The notes under the pieces are model-generated. The model was not told where the DNA came from. It ran no database searches and worked only from the letters and a program-made list of their open reading frames with translations. Shown here piece after piece: positions 1-8,690 of a stretch of 49,137 bases of DNA. This DNA comes from Rhodobiaceae bacterium. Lineage in GTDB: Bacteria > Pseudomonadota > Alphaproteobacteria > Rhizobiales > JAKPQE01. Numbering within the stretch: position 1 is the stretch's first letter; every line of letters starts with the position of its first letter. Position numbers and translations under genes: made by a program. The DNA is taken from NCBI GenBank assembly GCA_028278505.1, contig JANQEG010000065.1, positions 1-49,137 of the forward strand, given 5' to 3'.

Positions 1-519
1 GCCGAGGAGGCGATGGGCACGCTTGATATCCTCGTCAACAATGCCGGGATCACCCGCGACAACATCTTCATGCGCATGCGCGACGAGGAATGGGACGCGG
101 TCATTGCGGTCAATCTGTCCGCCATCTTCCGGCTGTCCCGCGCCGCCGTCGGCAAGATGATGCGCCGCCGCTCCGGCCGCATCATCTCGATCACCTCGGT
201 GGTCGGCGTGACCGGCAATGCCGGCCAGGGCAATTACGCCGCCGCCAAGGCCGGCATCATCGGCATGTCGAAATCGCTGGCCAGGGAGGTCGCCAGCCGC
301 AACGTCACCGTCAACTGCGTCGCCCCCGGTTTTATCGAGACCGCGATGACCGATGCATTGAACGAAAAACAGCGCGCCGCCATTCTCGGTGCGGTGCCCG
401 CGGGGCGGCTCGGGGCGGGCGATGACATCGCCGCTGCGGTCGTCTATCTGGCCAGCGACGAGGCCGCCTATGTGACCGGCCAGACGCTCCACGTCAATGG
501 CGGCATGGCAATGATCTGA
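1..519 (+). CDS. fabG: 3-oxoacyl-ACP reductase FabG (5' end outside window)
   Basis: NADPH-dependent reductase of type II fatty-acid synthesis that reduces 3-oxoacyl-ACP to 3-hydroxyacyl-ACP in the cytoplasm. The frame is open from base 1, so the visible 172 residues are the C-terminal two thirds of a protein usually about 245 aa long; the N-terminal TGxxxGIG nucleotide-binding loop lies upstream of the window. The classical short-chain dehydrogenase motifs are present: NNAG near residue 18, the catalytic Ser in ITSVVGVTG and the YxxxK pair in NYAAAKAG, followed by the C-terminal GQTLHVNGGMAMI. Its place directly before acpP and fabF supports FabG over other SDR enzymes. An AAGGAG stretch just after the stop does not precede an obvious gene. 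Confidence 0.95.
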   Translation, partial: AEEAMGTLDILVNNAGITRDNIFMRMRDEEWDAVIAVNLSAIFRLSRAAVGKMMRRRSGRIISITSVVGVTGNAGQGNYAAAKAGIIGMSKSLAREVASRNVTVNCVAPGFIETAMTDALNEKQRAAILGAVPAGRLGAGDDIAAAVVYLASDEAAYVTGQTLHVNGGMAMI

Positions 520-787
520 AAGGAGAATTTCGGCCTCGGGCAGGGCCGTCGGCAACCGCCGGTTCGGGGCTTGACGGCCGGCTGGTCAAGCTGAAGAAAG
601 TGTGTTACTAGCCGCCCGGCCTGTCGGGGCTCATCCCCAGCGGTCCGGTCACGGTTCAAGCTGTAAAATCGGATGCGGACAGGGGCGCGATGCCGTCGCC
701 CGAGAGGATTCCCCGCGACGGGGGGCCGGGACGTATTCAAGGATCGTTCTGCGGGAACTTGCAGAGGAAAAATCGAGGATTAGATTT
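520..787 (+). promoter_or_regulatory. fabG-acpP intergenic region with a 23-bp dyad
   Basis: This 268-bp gap holds the acpP leader. At 569-591 lies a perfect inverted repeat, GCTTGAC-N9-GTCAAGC, whose arms contain CTTGAC, the alphaproteobacterial -35 hexamer, on both strands. No convincing -10 box follows at 16-18 bp, so it may be an operator rather than a promoter. The acpP Shine-Dalgarno is GAGGA at 775-779. No coding sequence was recognised in the gap. Confidence 0.3.
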
Positions 788-1024
788 ATGAGCGACATCG
801 CCGATCGCGTGAAGAAAATCGTCGTTGAGCATCTCGGGGTCGACGCCGACAAGGTTTCAGAAAACGCGAGCTTCATCGACGATCTGGGCGCCGACAGCCT
901 GGATACCGTGGAACTCGTCATGGCGTTCGAAGAGGAATTCGGGTGCGAGATTCCCGACGACGCGGCTGAGACCATTCTGACCGTCGGGGACGCTGTGAAA
1001 TTCCTCGAAAAGAACGCCGCCTAA
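788..1024 (+). CDS. acpP: acyl carrier protein AcpP
   Basis: Small acidic cytoplasmic carrier whose phosphopantetheine arm holds growing acyl chains in fatty-acid synthesis. The protein is 78 aa, the family's normal length, with the GADSLD motif; the Ser of DSL is the 4'-phosphopantetheine attachment site. The ATG at 788 is chosen because it gives the canonical start [12 protein letters not shown] and has GAGGA about 8 nt upstream; the longer open frame from 602 is out of keeping with the family. It lies between fabG and fabF in the classic fab cluster. Confidence 0.97.
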   Translation: MSDIADRVKKIVVEHLGVDADKVSENASFIDDLGADSLDTVELVMAFEEEFGCEIPDDAAETILTVGDAVKFLEKNAA

Positions 1025-1083
1025 TCCGTTAGCGGCGCCGCCGCTGCGGGTCCCCTGCCGGCCCCTCTGGCGGGAAATCCTGA

Positions 1084-2349
<1,266 letters not shown>

Positions 2350-2446
2350 CGCCGGCAGGGGCGGGCGGGACCGTCCTTTCGCCATATTCTCTGCTACGCT
2401 TGCGCTCCGGTGAAGAGGCCGCAGGCCGGCGGTTAGCGACAATGCG

Positions 2447-3793
2447 GTGATGACGAATATGGGTGCAGAGCCGGACAACGACGAACTGCGAGAGGCGCCG
2501 ACCGGTCCCGTGTCTCCGCGCAGCCCGCGCGAGATGATCCAGCCGGAAGCCGTGCCCGCGCCGCCGCCGCCGTCGCGGCTGGCCCGCCATCCGGTGGTCG
2601 TTTTCGTCAACGGCATCTTCACCTTCATCGTCCTGATCGTGATCGTCGGTCTCGGCGTGCTTTACTGGGGTCATCAGCGGTTCAGCGCCGAAGGCCCGCT
2701 GTCGGAGCCGCGCAGCGTGATCGTGCCGCGCGGCGCCGATGCCCGCTCAATCGCCAACCTGCTTGAGCGCAACGGCATCATCGAGAACAAATGGATCTTC
2801 TTCGGCGGCCTCGTCGCCCACAAGACGCAGACGAAGTTGAAGGCCGGCGAGTACATCTTCGAGGCCAATGTGTCGATGGCCAAGGTGATGGACACCCTGG
2901 TCGAGGGCCGCGCCATCCTCCACACCGTCACCATTCCCGAGGGCCTGACCAGCACCCAGGTGGTGGAGCGGCTGAACGCCAGCGACGTCCTCGTCGGCAC
3001 CATTGCCGAAATCCCCGAAGAGGGCAGCCTGTTGCCGGACACCTACAAATTCACCCGCGGCACCGACCGCAACCAGATCCTCAACTGGATGCGCAGCGCC
3101 CACGAGCGGGTGGTGCGCAACGCCTGGGCGCGCCGCGCCGACGGCCTGCCGATCGCAACGCCGCGCGAACTCGTCATTCTCGCCTCGATCGTGGAAAAGG
3201 AGACCGGCAAGGCCGATGAGCGGCCGCGGGTCGCCTCGGTCTTCATCAACCGGCTGCGCCGGAACATGCGCCTGCAGTCGGATCCGACCATCATCTACGG
3301 TCTGGTCGGCGGCGAGGGCAAGCTCGGCCGCGGCCTGCGGCGCAGCGAGATCGACAAAGAGACGCCGTACAACACCTACCAGATCGACGGCCTGCCGCCG
3401 GGGCCGATCGCCAATCCCGGCCGCGCCGCGATCGAGGCCGTCGCCAATCCCTCGCGCACCGACGACCTCTTTTTCGTCGCCGACGGCACCGGCGGCCACG
3501 TCTTCGCCTCGACCTATCAGGAGCACCAGCGCAATGTGAATCGCTGGCGCAAGATCGAGCGCGAAGAAAAGGCCGAGGCCGAACGCAAAGCGGCCGAGGA
3601 GGCGCCTGCCGCCGATGGCGCGGTTGCCGCGCCGGCCGGCGCGCCGAATACCTTCGGCGGCCTGATCGAGCCCAATGTCGAGGCCTCCGACGGCGCCGTG
3701 GTGCGCGAGCTGGAGGGCGAGATCCGCGGCGATATCAAGGCGGTCCCGCTCGATCCGCTGCGCGGCGGACTTGATCTTCGCCTGCCGCGCTGA
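2447..3793 (+). CDS. mltG: endolytic murein transglycosylase MltG
   Basis: Inner-membrane lytic transglycosylase that cleaves nascent peptidoglycan strands and sets glycan length. About 448 aa. A proline-rich cytoplasmic N-terminus (residues 30-45) leads to one transmembrane helix (about 49-73), then a periplasmic LysM-like region and the YceG domain. The catalytic Glu is E250 in ILASIVEKET, and the downstream SDPTIIYG and YNTYQIDGLPPGPI motifs are typical. The C-terminus (from about 375) is an Ala/Glu-rich low-complexity tail. The start is uncertain: GTG 2447, ATG 2450 and ATG 2459 are in frame and none has a strong Shine-Dalgarno. Position after fabF is common in this order. Confidence 0.92.
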   Translation: MMTNMGAEPDNDELREAPTGPVSPRSPREMIQPEAVPAPPPPSRLARHPVVVFVNGIFTFIVLIVIVGLGVLYWGHQRFSAEGPLSEPRSVIVPRGADARSIANLLERNGIIENKWIFFGGLVAHKTQTKLKAGEYIFEANVSMAKVMDTLVEGRAILHTVTIPEGLTSTQVVERLNASDVLVGTIAEIPEEGSLLPDTYKFTRGTDRNQILNWMRSAHERVVRNAWARRADGLPIATPRELVILASIVEKETGKADERPRVASVFINRLRRNMRLQSDPTIIYGLVGGEGKLGRGLRRSEIDKETPYNTYQIDGLPPGPIANPGRAAIEAVANPSRTDDLFFVADGTGGHVFASTYQEHQRNVNRWRKIEREEKAEAERKAAEEAPAADGAVAAPAGAPNTFGGLIEPNVEASDGAVVRELEGEIRGDIKAVPLDPLRGGLDLRLPR

Positions 3794-3860
3794 CGCGCTA
3801 TAGTGATTCCATTCATCGGCCGACCGGCCACCGATTCGCGAGCCCCCTGGGGGAGACACC

Positions 3861-4748
3861 ATGCCGCTATCCAGCATGACCGGCTTTGCCCGTTCCGAAG
3901 GCAGCGGCAGCGGCATGATCTGGTCCTGGGAGTTGCGGTCGGTCAACGGCAAGGGGCTCGAAATCCGGCTGCGCCTGCCGCCCGGCCTCGACCATATCGA
4001 GCAGCGGGTGCGCGAGCGCGTCTCCGGCCGGCTGGCGCGCGGCAATTTCCAGGCCAATCTGACGGTCAGGCGCGACGTTTCGGAACCGGGCCTGCGGGTC
4101 AATGAGGCCGCGCTCGACGCCGCGATCGCCGCCGCCCGGCTCGTGGCCGAGCGGGTCGAGGCGACGCCGCCGAGCGTCGACGGGCTGCTCTCGATCCGCG
4201 GCGTCTTAGAGACGGTCGAGGCGGAGGAGGACGAGGCGAGCCGCGCTGCCACCGCCGAAACGCTGCTCGCCGGGCTCGATAGAGCGCTCGACGATCTCGT
4301 CGCCGCCCGGCTGCAGGAGGGCGCGGCGCTGTGCGCCGTGCTGGCTCAGCGCATCGACGAGATCGAACGGCTCACCGCCGCAGCCGAGGCCAGCCCGGCC
4401 CGCACCGCCGAGGCGATCCGCGCACGGCTGGCCGAGCAGATGGCCGCGCTCCTCGACGCGGCGCCGCAGCTCGATCCCCAACGGCTCCACCAGGAGGCGG
4501 CGCTCATTGCCACCCGCGCCGATATCCGCGAGGAGCTCGACCGGCTCCAAGCCCATGTCGCCGCCGCCCGCGGCCTCCTCGACAAGGGCGGGCCGGTCGG
4601 CCGCCGCCTCGATTTCCTGGCCCAGGAGTTCAACCGCGAGGTCAACACCGTGTGCGCCAAATCCAACGACGCCGGACTGACCGCGATCGGCCTCGACCTG
4701 AAGGCGGTCGTCGATCAGCTCCGCGAACAGATCCAAAACCTCGAATAG
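3861..4748 (+). CDS. YicC/YloC family endoribonuclease
   Basis: Member of the conserved YicC family, cytoplasmic endoribonucleases implicated in RNA turnover and stationary-phase survival. The protein is 295 aa, with the signature N-terminus MPLSSMTGFARSEG and the WELRSVNGKGLEIRLRLP block, and the C-terminal DUF1732 motif GRRLDFLAQEFNREVNTVCAKS. The ATG at 3861 is supported by GGGGGAGA about 8 nt upstream. The gene lies 9 bp before gmk, the usual yicC-gmk arrangement, so the two are almost certainly co-transcribed. Confidence 0.93.
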   Translation: MPLSSMTGFARSEGSGSGMIWSWELRSVNGKGLEIRLRLPPGLDHIEQRVRERVSGRLARGNFQANLTVRRDVSEPGLRVNEAALDAAIAAARLVAERVEATPPSVDGLLSIRGVLETVEAEEDEASRAATAETLLAGLDRALDDLVAARLQEGAALCAVLAQRIDEIERLTAAAEASPARTAEAIRARLAEQMAALLDAAPQLDPQRLHQEAALIATRADIREELDRLQAHVAAARGLLDKGGPVGRRLDFLAQEFNREVNTVCAKSNDAGLTAIGLDLKAVVDQLREQIQNLE

Positions 4749-4757
4749 GGGCCGGCG

Positions 4758-5405
4758 ATGACCGAGACGATCAGCCGTTCGATCGCCCGCCGCGGGCTGA
4801 TGCTGGTGCTGTCGTCGCCGTCGGGCGCCGGCAAGTCGACGCTGTCGCGCATGCTGCTCGACGGGGACAAGGACATCACCCTGTCGGTGTCGGCGACGAC
4901 GCGCCCGAAGCGGCCGGGCGAGATCGACGGCGTCCACTATCACTTCTACGACAAGGCGACGTTCGACGATCTGCGCGCCCGCGACGGCTTCCTCGAATGG
5001 GCCGAAGTGTTCGGCCATCGCTACGGGTCGCCGCGGGCTCCGGTCGAGGCGGCGCTGGCGGCCGGGCGCGACATCCTGTTCGATGTCGACTGGCAGGGCA
5101 CCCAGCAATTGCAGCAGAAGGCCGGCGGCGATCTCGTCCGCGTCTTCATCCTGCCGCCCTCGGCGGGAGAGCTGGAAGACCGGCTGCGCCGCCGCGCCCA
5201 GGACAGCGACGAGGTCATCGGCCGGCGCATGGCCGAAGCCGCCAACGAGATCAGCCACTGGGCCGAATACGACTACATCATCGTCAATGACGATCTCGAC
5301 GAGAGCTTTGCGGCGGTGCGGGCGATTCTGGCCGCCGAGCGGCTGCGCCGGGAACGCCTCACCGGGCTCTCCGATTTCGTCCGCGGCCTGCAGGCGGCGC
5401 TTTGA
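4758..5405 (+). CDS. gmk: guanylate kinase
   Basis: Phosphorylates GMP to GDP using ATP in cytoplasmic purine nucleotide metabolism. The protein is 215 aa. The P-loop SSPSGAGKST lies at residues 19-28 with K26, and the GMP-binding region TTRPKRPGEIDGVHYHF follows. The later VFGHRYGSPRAPV and FDVDWQGTQQL motifs match bacterial Gmk. It is the last gene of the leading + strand run; after it comes a repeat-rich gap and then the convergent end of rsmA. Confidence 0.95.
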   Translation: MTETISRSIARRGLMLVLSSPSGAGKSTLSRMLLDGDKDITLSVSATTRPKRPGEIDGVHYHFYDKATFDDLRARDGFLEWAEVFGHRYGSPRAPVEAALAAGRDILFDVDWQGTQQLQQKAGGDLVRVFILPPSAGELEDRLRRRAQDSDEVIGRRMAEAANEISHWAEYDYIIVNDDLDESFAAVRAILAAERLRRERLTGLSDFVRGLQAAL

Positions 5406-5432
5406 CGCGCGGCCCGCGCCATATCCTCCTCG

Positions 5433-5530
5433 TCACTCCCGCGTGAGGCGGGAGTCCAATGGGGCATTTCGGCAGGCGAATGTATTTTTTCGTCAGGCCA
5501 TAATGGATTCCCGCCGTCGCGGGAATGACG
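5433..5530. repeat. pair of inverted REP-like palindromes
   Basis: Two copies of a dispersed palindromic unit sit head to head in the gmk-rsmA gap. The first (about 5433-5462) has arms CTCCCGC/GCGGGAG and the second (about 5504-5530) has GATTCCCGCC/CGCGGGAAT, in opposite orientation, about 40 bp apart. A third, interrupted unit (CCCGCGTGAGG) starts near 5565. Alternating orientation is the arrangement of bacterial interspersed mosaic elements. They could act as mRNA 3' stem-loops for gmk. Confidence 0.6.
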
Positions 5531-5582
5531 ACCTTTGCGAAGGCCTATCCAAATCCTCCTCCGCCACGCCCGCGTGAGGTGG

Positions 5583-5775
5583 AGAGCTATTGCATATGAG
5601 GCGACGACGGGTTCTTCCCTCTCCCTTCTAGGGAGAGGGCAACGAAGACCCGGTGAGGCGAAGCCGAACCGAGGTCGAAGTCGGGTGAGGGTGAACTGAC
5701 TTTTGTCCCCCCCCCTCACCCAACCCTCTCCCCGGAGGGGAGAGGGCTTTGGAGACCGTGCACTGCCGGCCGTTC
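5583..5775 (-). mobile_element. element A, copy 1 (inverted, one end degraded)
   Basis: Inverted copy of the element seen at 43599-43855. It starts with GAGAGCTATTGCATATGAGG, which matches the right terminal repeat of that copy, and contains both internal hairpins: 9-bp arms at 5617-5639 and 10-bp arms at 5724-5746. Similarity fades near 5775, before the rsmA stop codon at 5798, so the far end seems lost. It encodes nothing recognisable. The 10 bp before it (GCGTGAGGTG, 5573-5582) are centred on the loop of a REP-like palindrome. No other content was seen in the 5406-5797 gap. Confidence 0.65.
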
Positions 5776-5797
5776 TGGTCCCTTGCAAAGACCGACT

Positions 5798-6634
5798 CTA
5801 TTCACCCGCGATGTTGGCGAGCGCCACGAAACCGGCAATGTCGACGGTCTCGGCCCGCATCTGCGGATCGAGGCCGGCGGCGCGGATCGCCGTCTCGGGA
5901 TCGCGAAACACCGCCTTCAGGCTCGACCGCAGCATCTTGCGGCGCTGCCCGAAGGCGGCGGCCGTGATCCGCTCCAGCCGCTTCGGCGAACAGGCGAGCG
6001 GCGCTTCGTTGGGGCGCAATTCGACCACGCTCGACATCACCTTGGGCGGCGGCGTGAACGCCCGCGCCGCCACATCGAAGAGTATCCGCGCCTGCATGCG
6101 CCAGCCGCAGAGCACGCCGAGCCGGCCATAGTGGCGGCTGCCCGGCGCAGCGACGATGCGCTCGGCCACCTCGCGCTGGAACATCAGCGTCAGCCCGTCA
6201 TACCAGGGCGGCCAGGGCTCGGCACTGACCCAGCCGACGAGCAGCGGCGTTGCGATATTGAACGGCAGATTGGCGACGATCCGGCACGGGCGCTCGGCAA
6301 GACTGCCCATGTCGAGGGTGAGCGCATCGGCCTCGATGATATCGAGGCGCCCCGGATAATAGTCGGCGATCTCGCCGAGCGCGGCGATGCAACGCCGGTC
6401 GCGCTCGATCGCGATGACCTTGCGGGCGCCCGCGGCCGATAGCGCCCGGGTTAATCCGCCGGGGCCCGGGCCGACCTCAATGACGGTGACGCCGTCGAGC
6501 GGGCCGCTTGAGCGGGCGATCTTTGCGGTCAGATTGAGGTCGAGGAGGAAGTTCTGGCCGAGCGATTTCCGCGCCGTCAGACCGTGCGCCCTGATCACCT
6601 CGCGCAGCGGCGGCAGGTCGTCGATCGCGGTCAA
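5798..6634 (-). CDS. rsmA: 16S rRNA (adenine1518-N6/adenine1519-N6)-dimethyltransferase RsmA
   Basis: KsgA enzyme that dimethylates two adjacent adenines in helix 45 of 16S rRNA late in 30S assembly. The protein is 278 aa. It has the conserved N-terminal KSLGQNFL block, the AdoMet-binding [12 protein letters not shown] (about residues 51-62) and the NLPFNI catalytic motif with N122. The start is TTG at 6634, overlapping the pdxA stop as TTGA, which implies translational coupling. It is the last gene of the lptF-to-rsmA operon, the family's usual place after surA-pdxA. Confidence 0.94.
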   Translation of the reverse strand: MTAIDDLPPLREVIRAHGLTARKSLGQNFLLDLNLTAKIARSSGPLDGVTVIEVGPGPGGLTRALSAAGARKVIAIERDRRCIAALGEIADYYPGRLDIIEADALTLDMGSLAERPCRIVANLPFNIATPLLVGWVSAEPWPPWYDGLTLMFQREVAERIVAAPGSRHYGRLGVLCGWRMQARILFDVAARAFTPPPKVMSSVVELRPNEAPLACSPKRLERITAAAFGQRRKMLRSSLKAVFRDPETAIRAAGLDPQMRAETVDIAGFVALANIAGE

Positions 6635-7653
6635 GTCGGCGACGCCTCGTTTTCGGCCAGCCTTGCGGCGAGCTTCAGCGCGGCGATCAGGCTGGTCGGC
6701 CGGGCCTTGCCGGTGCCGGCAAGCGGCAGCGCGGTGCCGTGATCGGGCGAAGTGCGGATGAAGGGCAGGCCGAGCGTGACATTGACCGCATCGTCGAAGG
6801 CAATCGTCTTGATCGGGATCAGCGCCTGGTCGTGATACATGGCAAGCGCCGCATCATAGGTCGCGCGCGCTTCCGCGTGAAACAGCGTATCGGCGGACAG
6901 CGGGCCGGCCGCGTCGATGCCGTCTTCGATCAGCCGCGCCACCGCGGGGGCGACGATATCGGCGTCTTCGCTGCCGAGCGCGCCGTCTTCGCCGGCATGC
7001 GGGTTGAGCCCGGCGACCACCAGCCGCGGTCGCGCTATGGCGAAGCGCCGGCGCAGGTCTTCAGCGACGATATGGCCGGTCTCGACGATCAAATCGCTGG
7101 TCAGCATGTCCGGCACCCGCTTGAGCGCCACATGGATTGTGACCGGCACGACCCTGAGCGTCGGCCCGGCCAGCATCATCACCGGCCGGTGCGGGCCCGG
7201 CCCGAACCGCTCGGCGAGCGCGGCGAGGAATTCGGTATGGCCGGGATGGGCGAAGCCGGCGGCATAGAGCGCTGCCTTGTGGATCGGGTTGGTGACGACG
7301 GCAGCCGCAAGCCCGGCCTTGACATGATCGACGGCGGTTTCGATCGCCTCGATGACGGCGGCGGCGTTCTCAGACGCGATTTCGCCGGCGGCGGCAACCA
7401 CCGGCGAGGTCACCTGCACCACCGGCAGCGCGCGGTCGAACGCCGCGGCGGCCGCCCCGGCGGCGACGCACTCGATGGGACAGTCGAGGTCGAGTTGCCG
7501 GGCGCGCGCGGCGATCGTCTCGGCATCGCCGATCAGGGTGAAGGGCGGCAGTTTTTCCGCCTTGCGGCTGAGCCAGGCGGCGATCGCGATATCCGGGCCG
7601 ATCCCGGCCGGCTCCCCCATCGTCAGCGCAAGCGGCAGGCGGCCGTCACTCAT
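6631..7653 (-). CDS. pdxA: 4-hydroxythreonine-4-phosphate dehydrogenase PdxA
   Basis: Metal- and NAD-dependent oxidative decarboxylase of the DXP-dependent pyridoxal 5'-phosphate pathway. The protein is 340 aa, with the N-terminal [12 protein letters not shown] motif. The three metal-binding His regions are recognisable: [18 protein letters not shown] and [11 protein letters not shown]. The C-terminal [14 protein letters not shown] is typical. Its ATG at 7653 is 11 bp after the surA-like stop and its stop overlaps the rsmA start, so it is translated within one operon. Confidence 0.95.
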   Translation of the reverse strand: MSDGRLPLALTMGEPAGIGPDIAIAAWLSRKAEKLPPFTLIGDAETIAARARQLDLDCPIECVAAGAAAAAFDRALPVVQVTSPVVAAAGEIASENAAAVIEAIETAVDHVKAGLAAAVVTNPIHKAALYAAGFAHPGHTEFLAALAERFGPGPHRPVMMLAGPTLRVVPVTIHVALKRVPDMLTSDLIVETGHIVAEDLRRRFAIARPRLVVAGLNPHAGEDGALGSEDADIVAPAVARLIEDGIDAAGPLSADTLFHAEARATYDAALAMYHDQALIPIKTIAFDDAVNVTLGLPFIRTSPDHGTALPLAGTGKARPTSLIAALKLAARLAENEASPT

Positions 7654-7664
7654 TGCGTTCGCGC

Positions 7665-8609
7665 TCAGCGATACTCGATCACCGCGTCCTGCCGGAGATC
7701 GCGGATATAGCGCCGGGCCAGGATCTGGCCTTCCTCGTTGAGGAGCTCCTCCTGGGTTTCCGCGCGGGCGGCGGTGTCGCGGTCGGTTTCGCGCTTCTCG
7801 CAGATGGCGATCATCTCGACGCCCTGTTCGCTGAGCGTCGGCTTGGTCAGCCTGCCGACTTCCGTGGTGCTGAGGGCCTCGCGCAGATTGGCCGGGAATT
7901 CGGTCGAGGTCCGCCAGCCGACATCCTTGACCGCGACGTCGCGCAGATTGCCGACCAGTTCTATCCCGGTTTCGCAGGATGCAAAGCGGCTGCGCAGCGC
8001 CTCGGCCTCGCGCCGGCGCTGGTTCTTGACCGCGTTGGAGGCCGAGGCCGGATAGACGAAGATGACCTGCTTCAGCCTGGCCTCGATCGATTTCGTCTTC
8101 GGTTCGTCGGCCTTTTTCTGCAGGGCGGCGACGATGTCCTGCTCGCGCACCTGGATCGTCGCCCGGAACCGCGTCTGGACGACGCTGCGCCAGGTCAATG
8201 CCGCCCTGATCCGTTTCTTCAGCGTCTTGGGGTCAATGCCGCGCTGGCGCAGGCCCTGCGCCAATTGACTGGTCGAAACCCGTGATTGCTGCGCGATCCG
8301 CGCAAACGCCGAGTCGACCTCGTTTTCGGAGATCGCGATGTTGCGCCGTCTGGCTTCCTGCATCTGCAGCGTTTCGTCGATCAGCTCGTCGGTCGCCTTC
8401 TTTTCCACATTGCCGCCGGCGCGCGACAGCCGCAGCAGCTTGGCACGCTGGGCAATGTCGTAATTGGTGATCGGCTCGTCGTTGACCAGAACCTTGATGT
8501 AGACCTGGGCGGAGGCGGTCGGCACCGCCGCAAGGCCGGTGACGAGCGCGGCCGCGAGCAGTGCGGCGACGCCGATCGAAAGCCGTTTGCTGAAATCGAA
8601 TGCCGTCAT
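7665..8609 (-). CDS. SurA-like periplasmic chaperone/peptidyl-prolyl isomerase
   Basis: Periplasmic chaperone for outer-membrane proteins, probably serving the LptD encoded just upstream. The ATG at 8609 gives 314 aa beginning with a clear signal peptide (cleavage likely after ASA, about residue 34). The SurA N-terminal domain follows (VLVNDEPITNYDIAQRAKLL, then ELIDETLQMQEA). The parvulin-like region (about residues 155-265) is degenerate compared with canonical rotamases, so chaperone activity is safer to assume than isomerase activity. An in-frame ATG 48 bp further upstream would put a non-signal-like extension first, so it was not used. Confidence 0.85.
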   Translation of the reverse strand: MTAFDFSKRLSIGVAALLAAALVTGLAAVPTASAQVYIKVLVNDEPITNYDIAQRAKLLRLSRAGGNVEKKATDELIDETLQMQEARRRNIAISENEVDSAFARIAQQSRVSTSQLAQGLRQRGIDPKTLKKRIRAALTWRSVVQTRFRATIQVREQDIVAALQKKADEPKTKSIEARLKQVIFVYPASASNAVKNQRRREAEALRSRFASCETGIELVGNLRDVAVKDVGWRTSTEFPANLREALSTTEVGRLTKPTLSEQGVEMIAICEKRETDRDTAARAETQEELLNEEGQILARRYIRDLRQDAVIEYR

Positions 8610-8690
8610 GTCGGTCCTGTTGGTTGCCGGAACAGCGAGAGCGTGTCCCAAGAGCATGACGAAATCGCGGCAGGCGCCGGCCGGCCGCGC

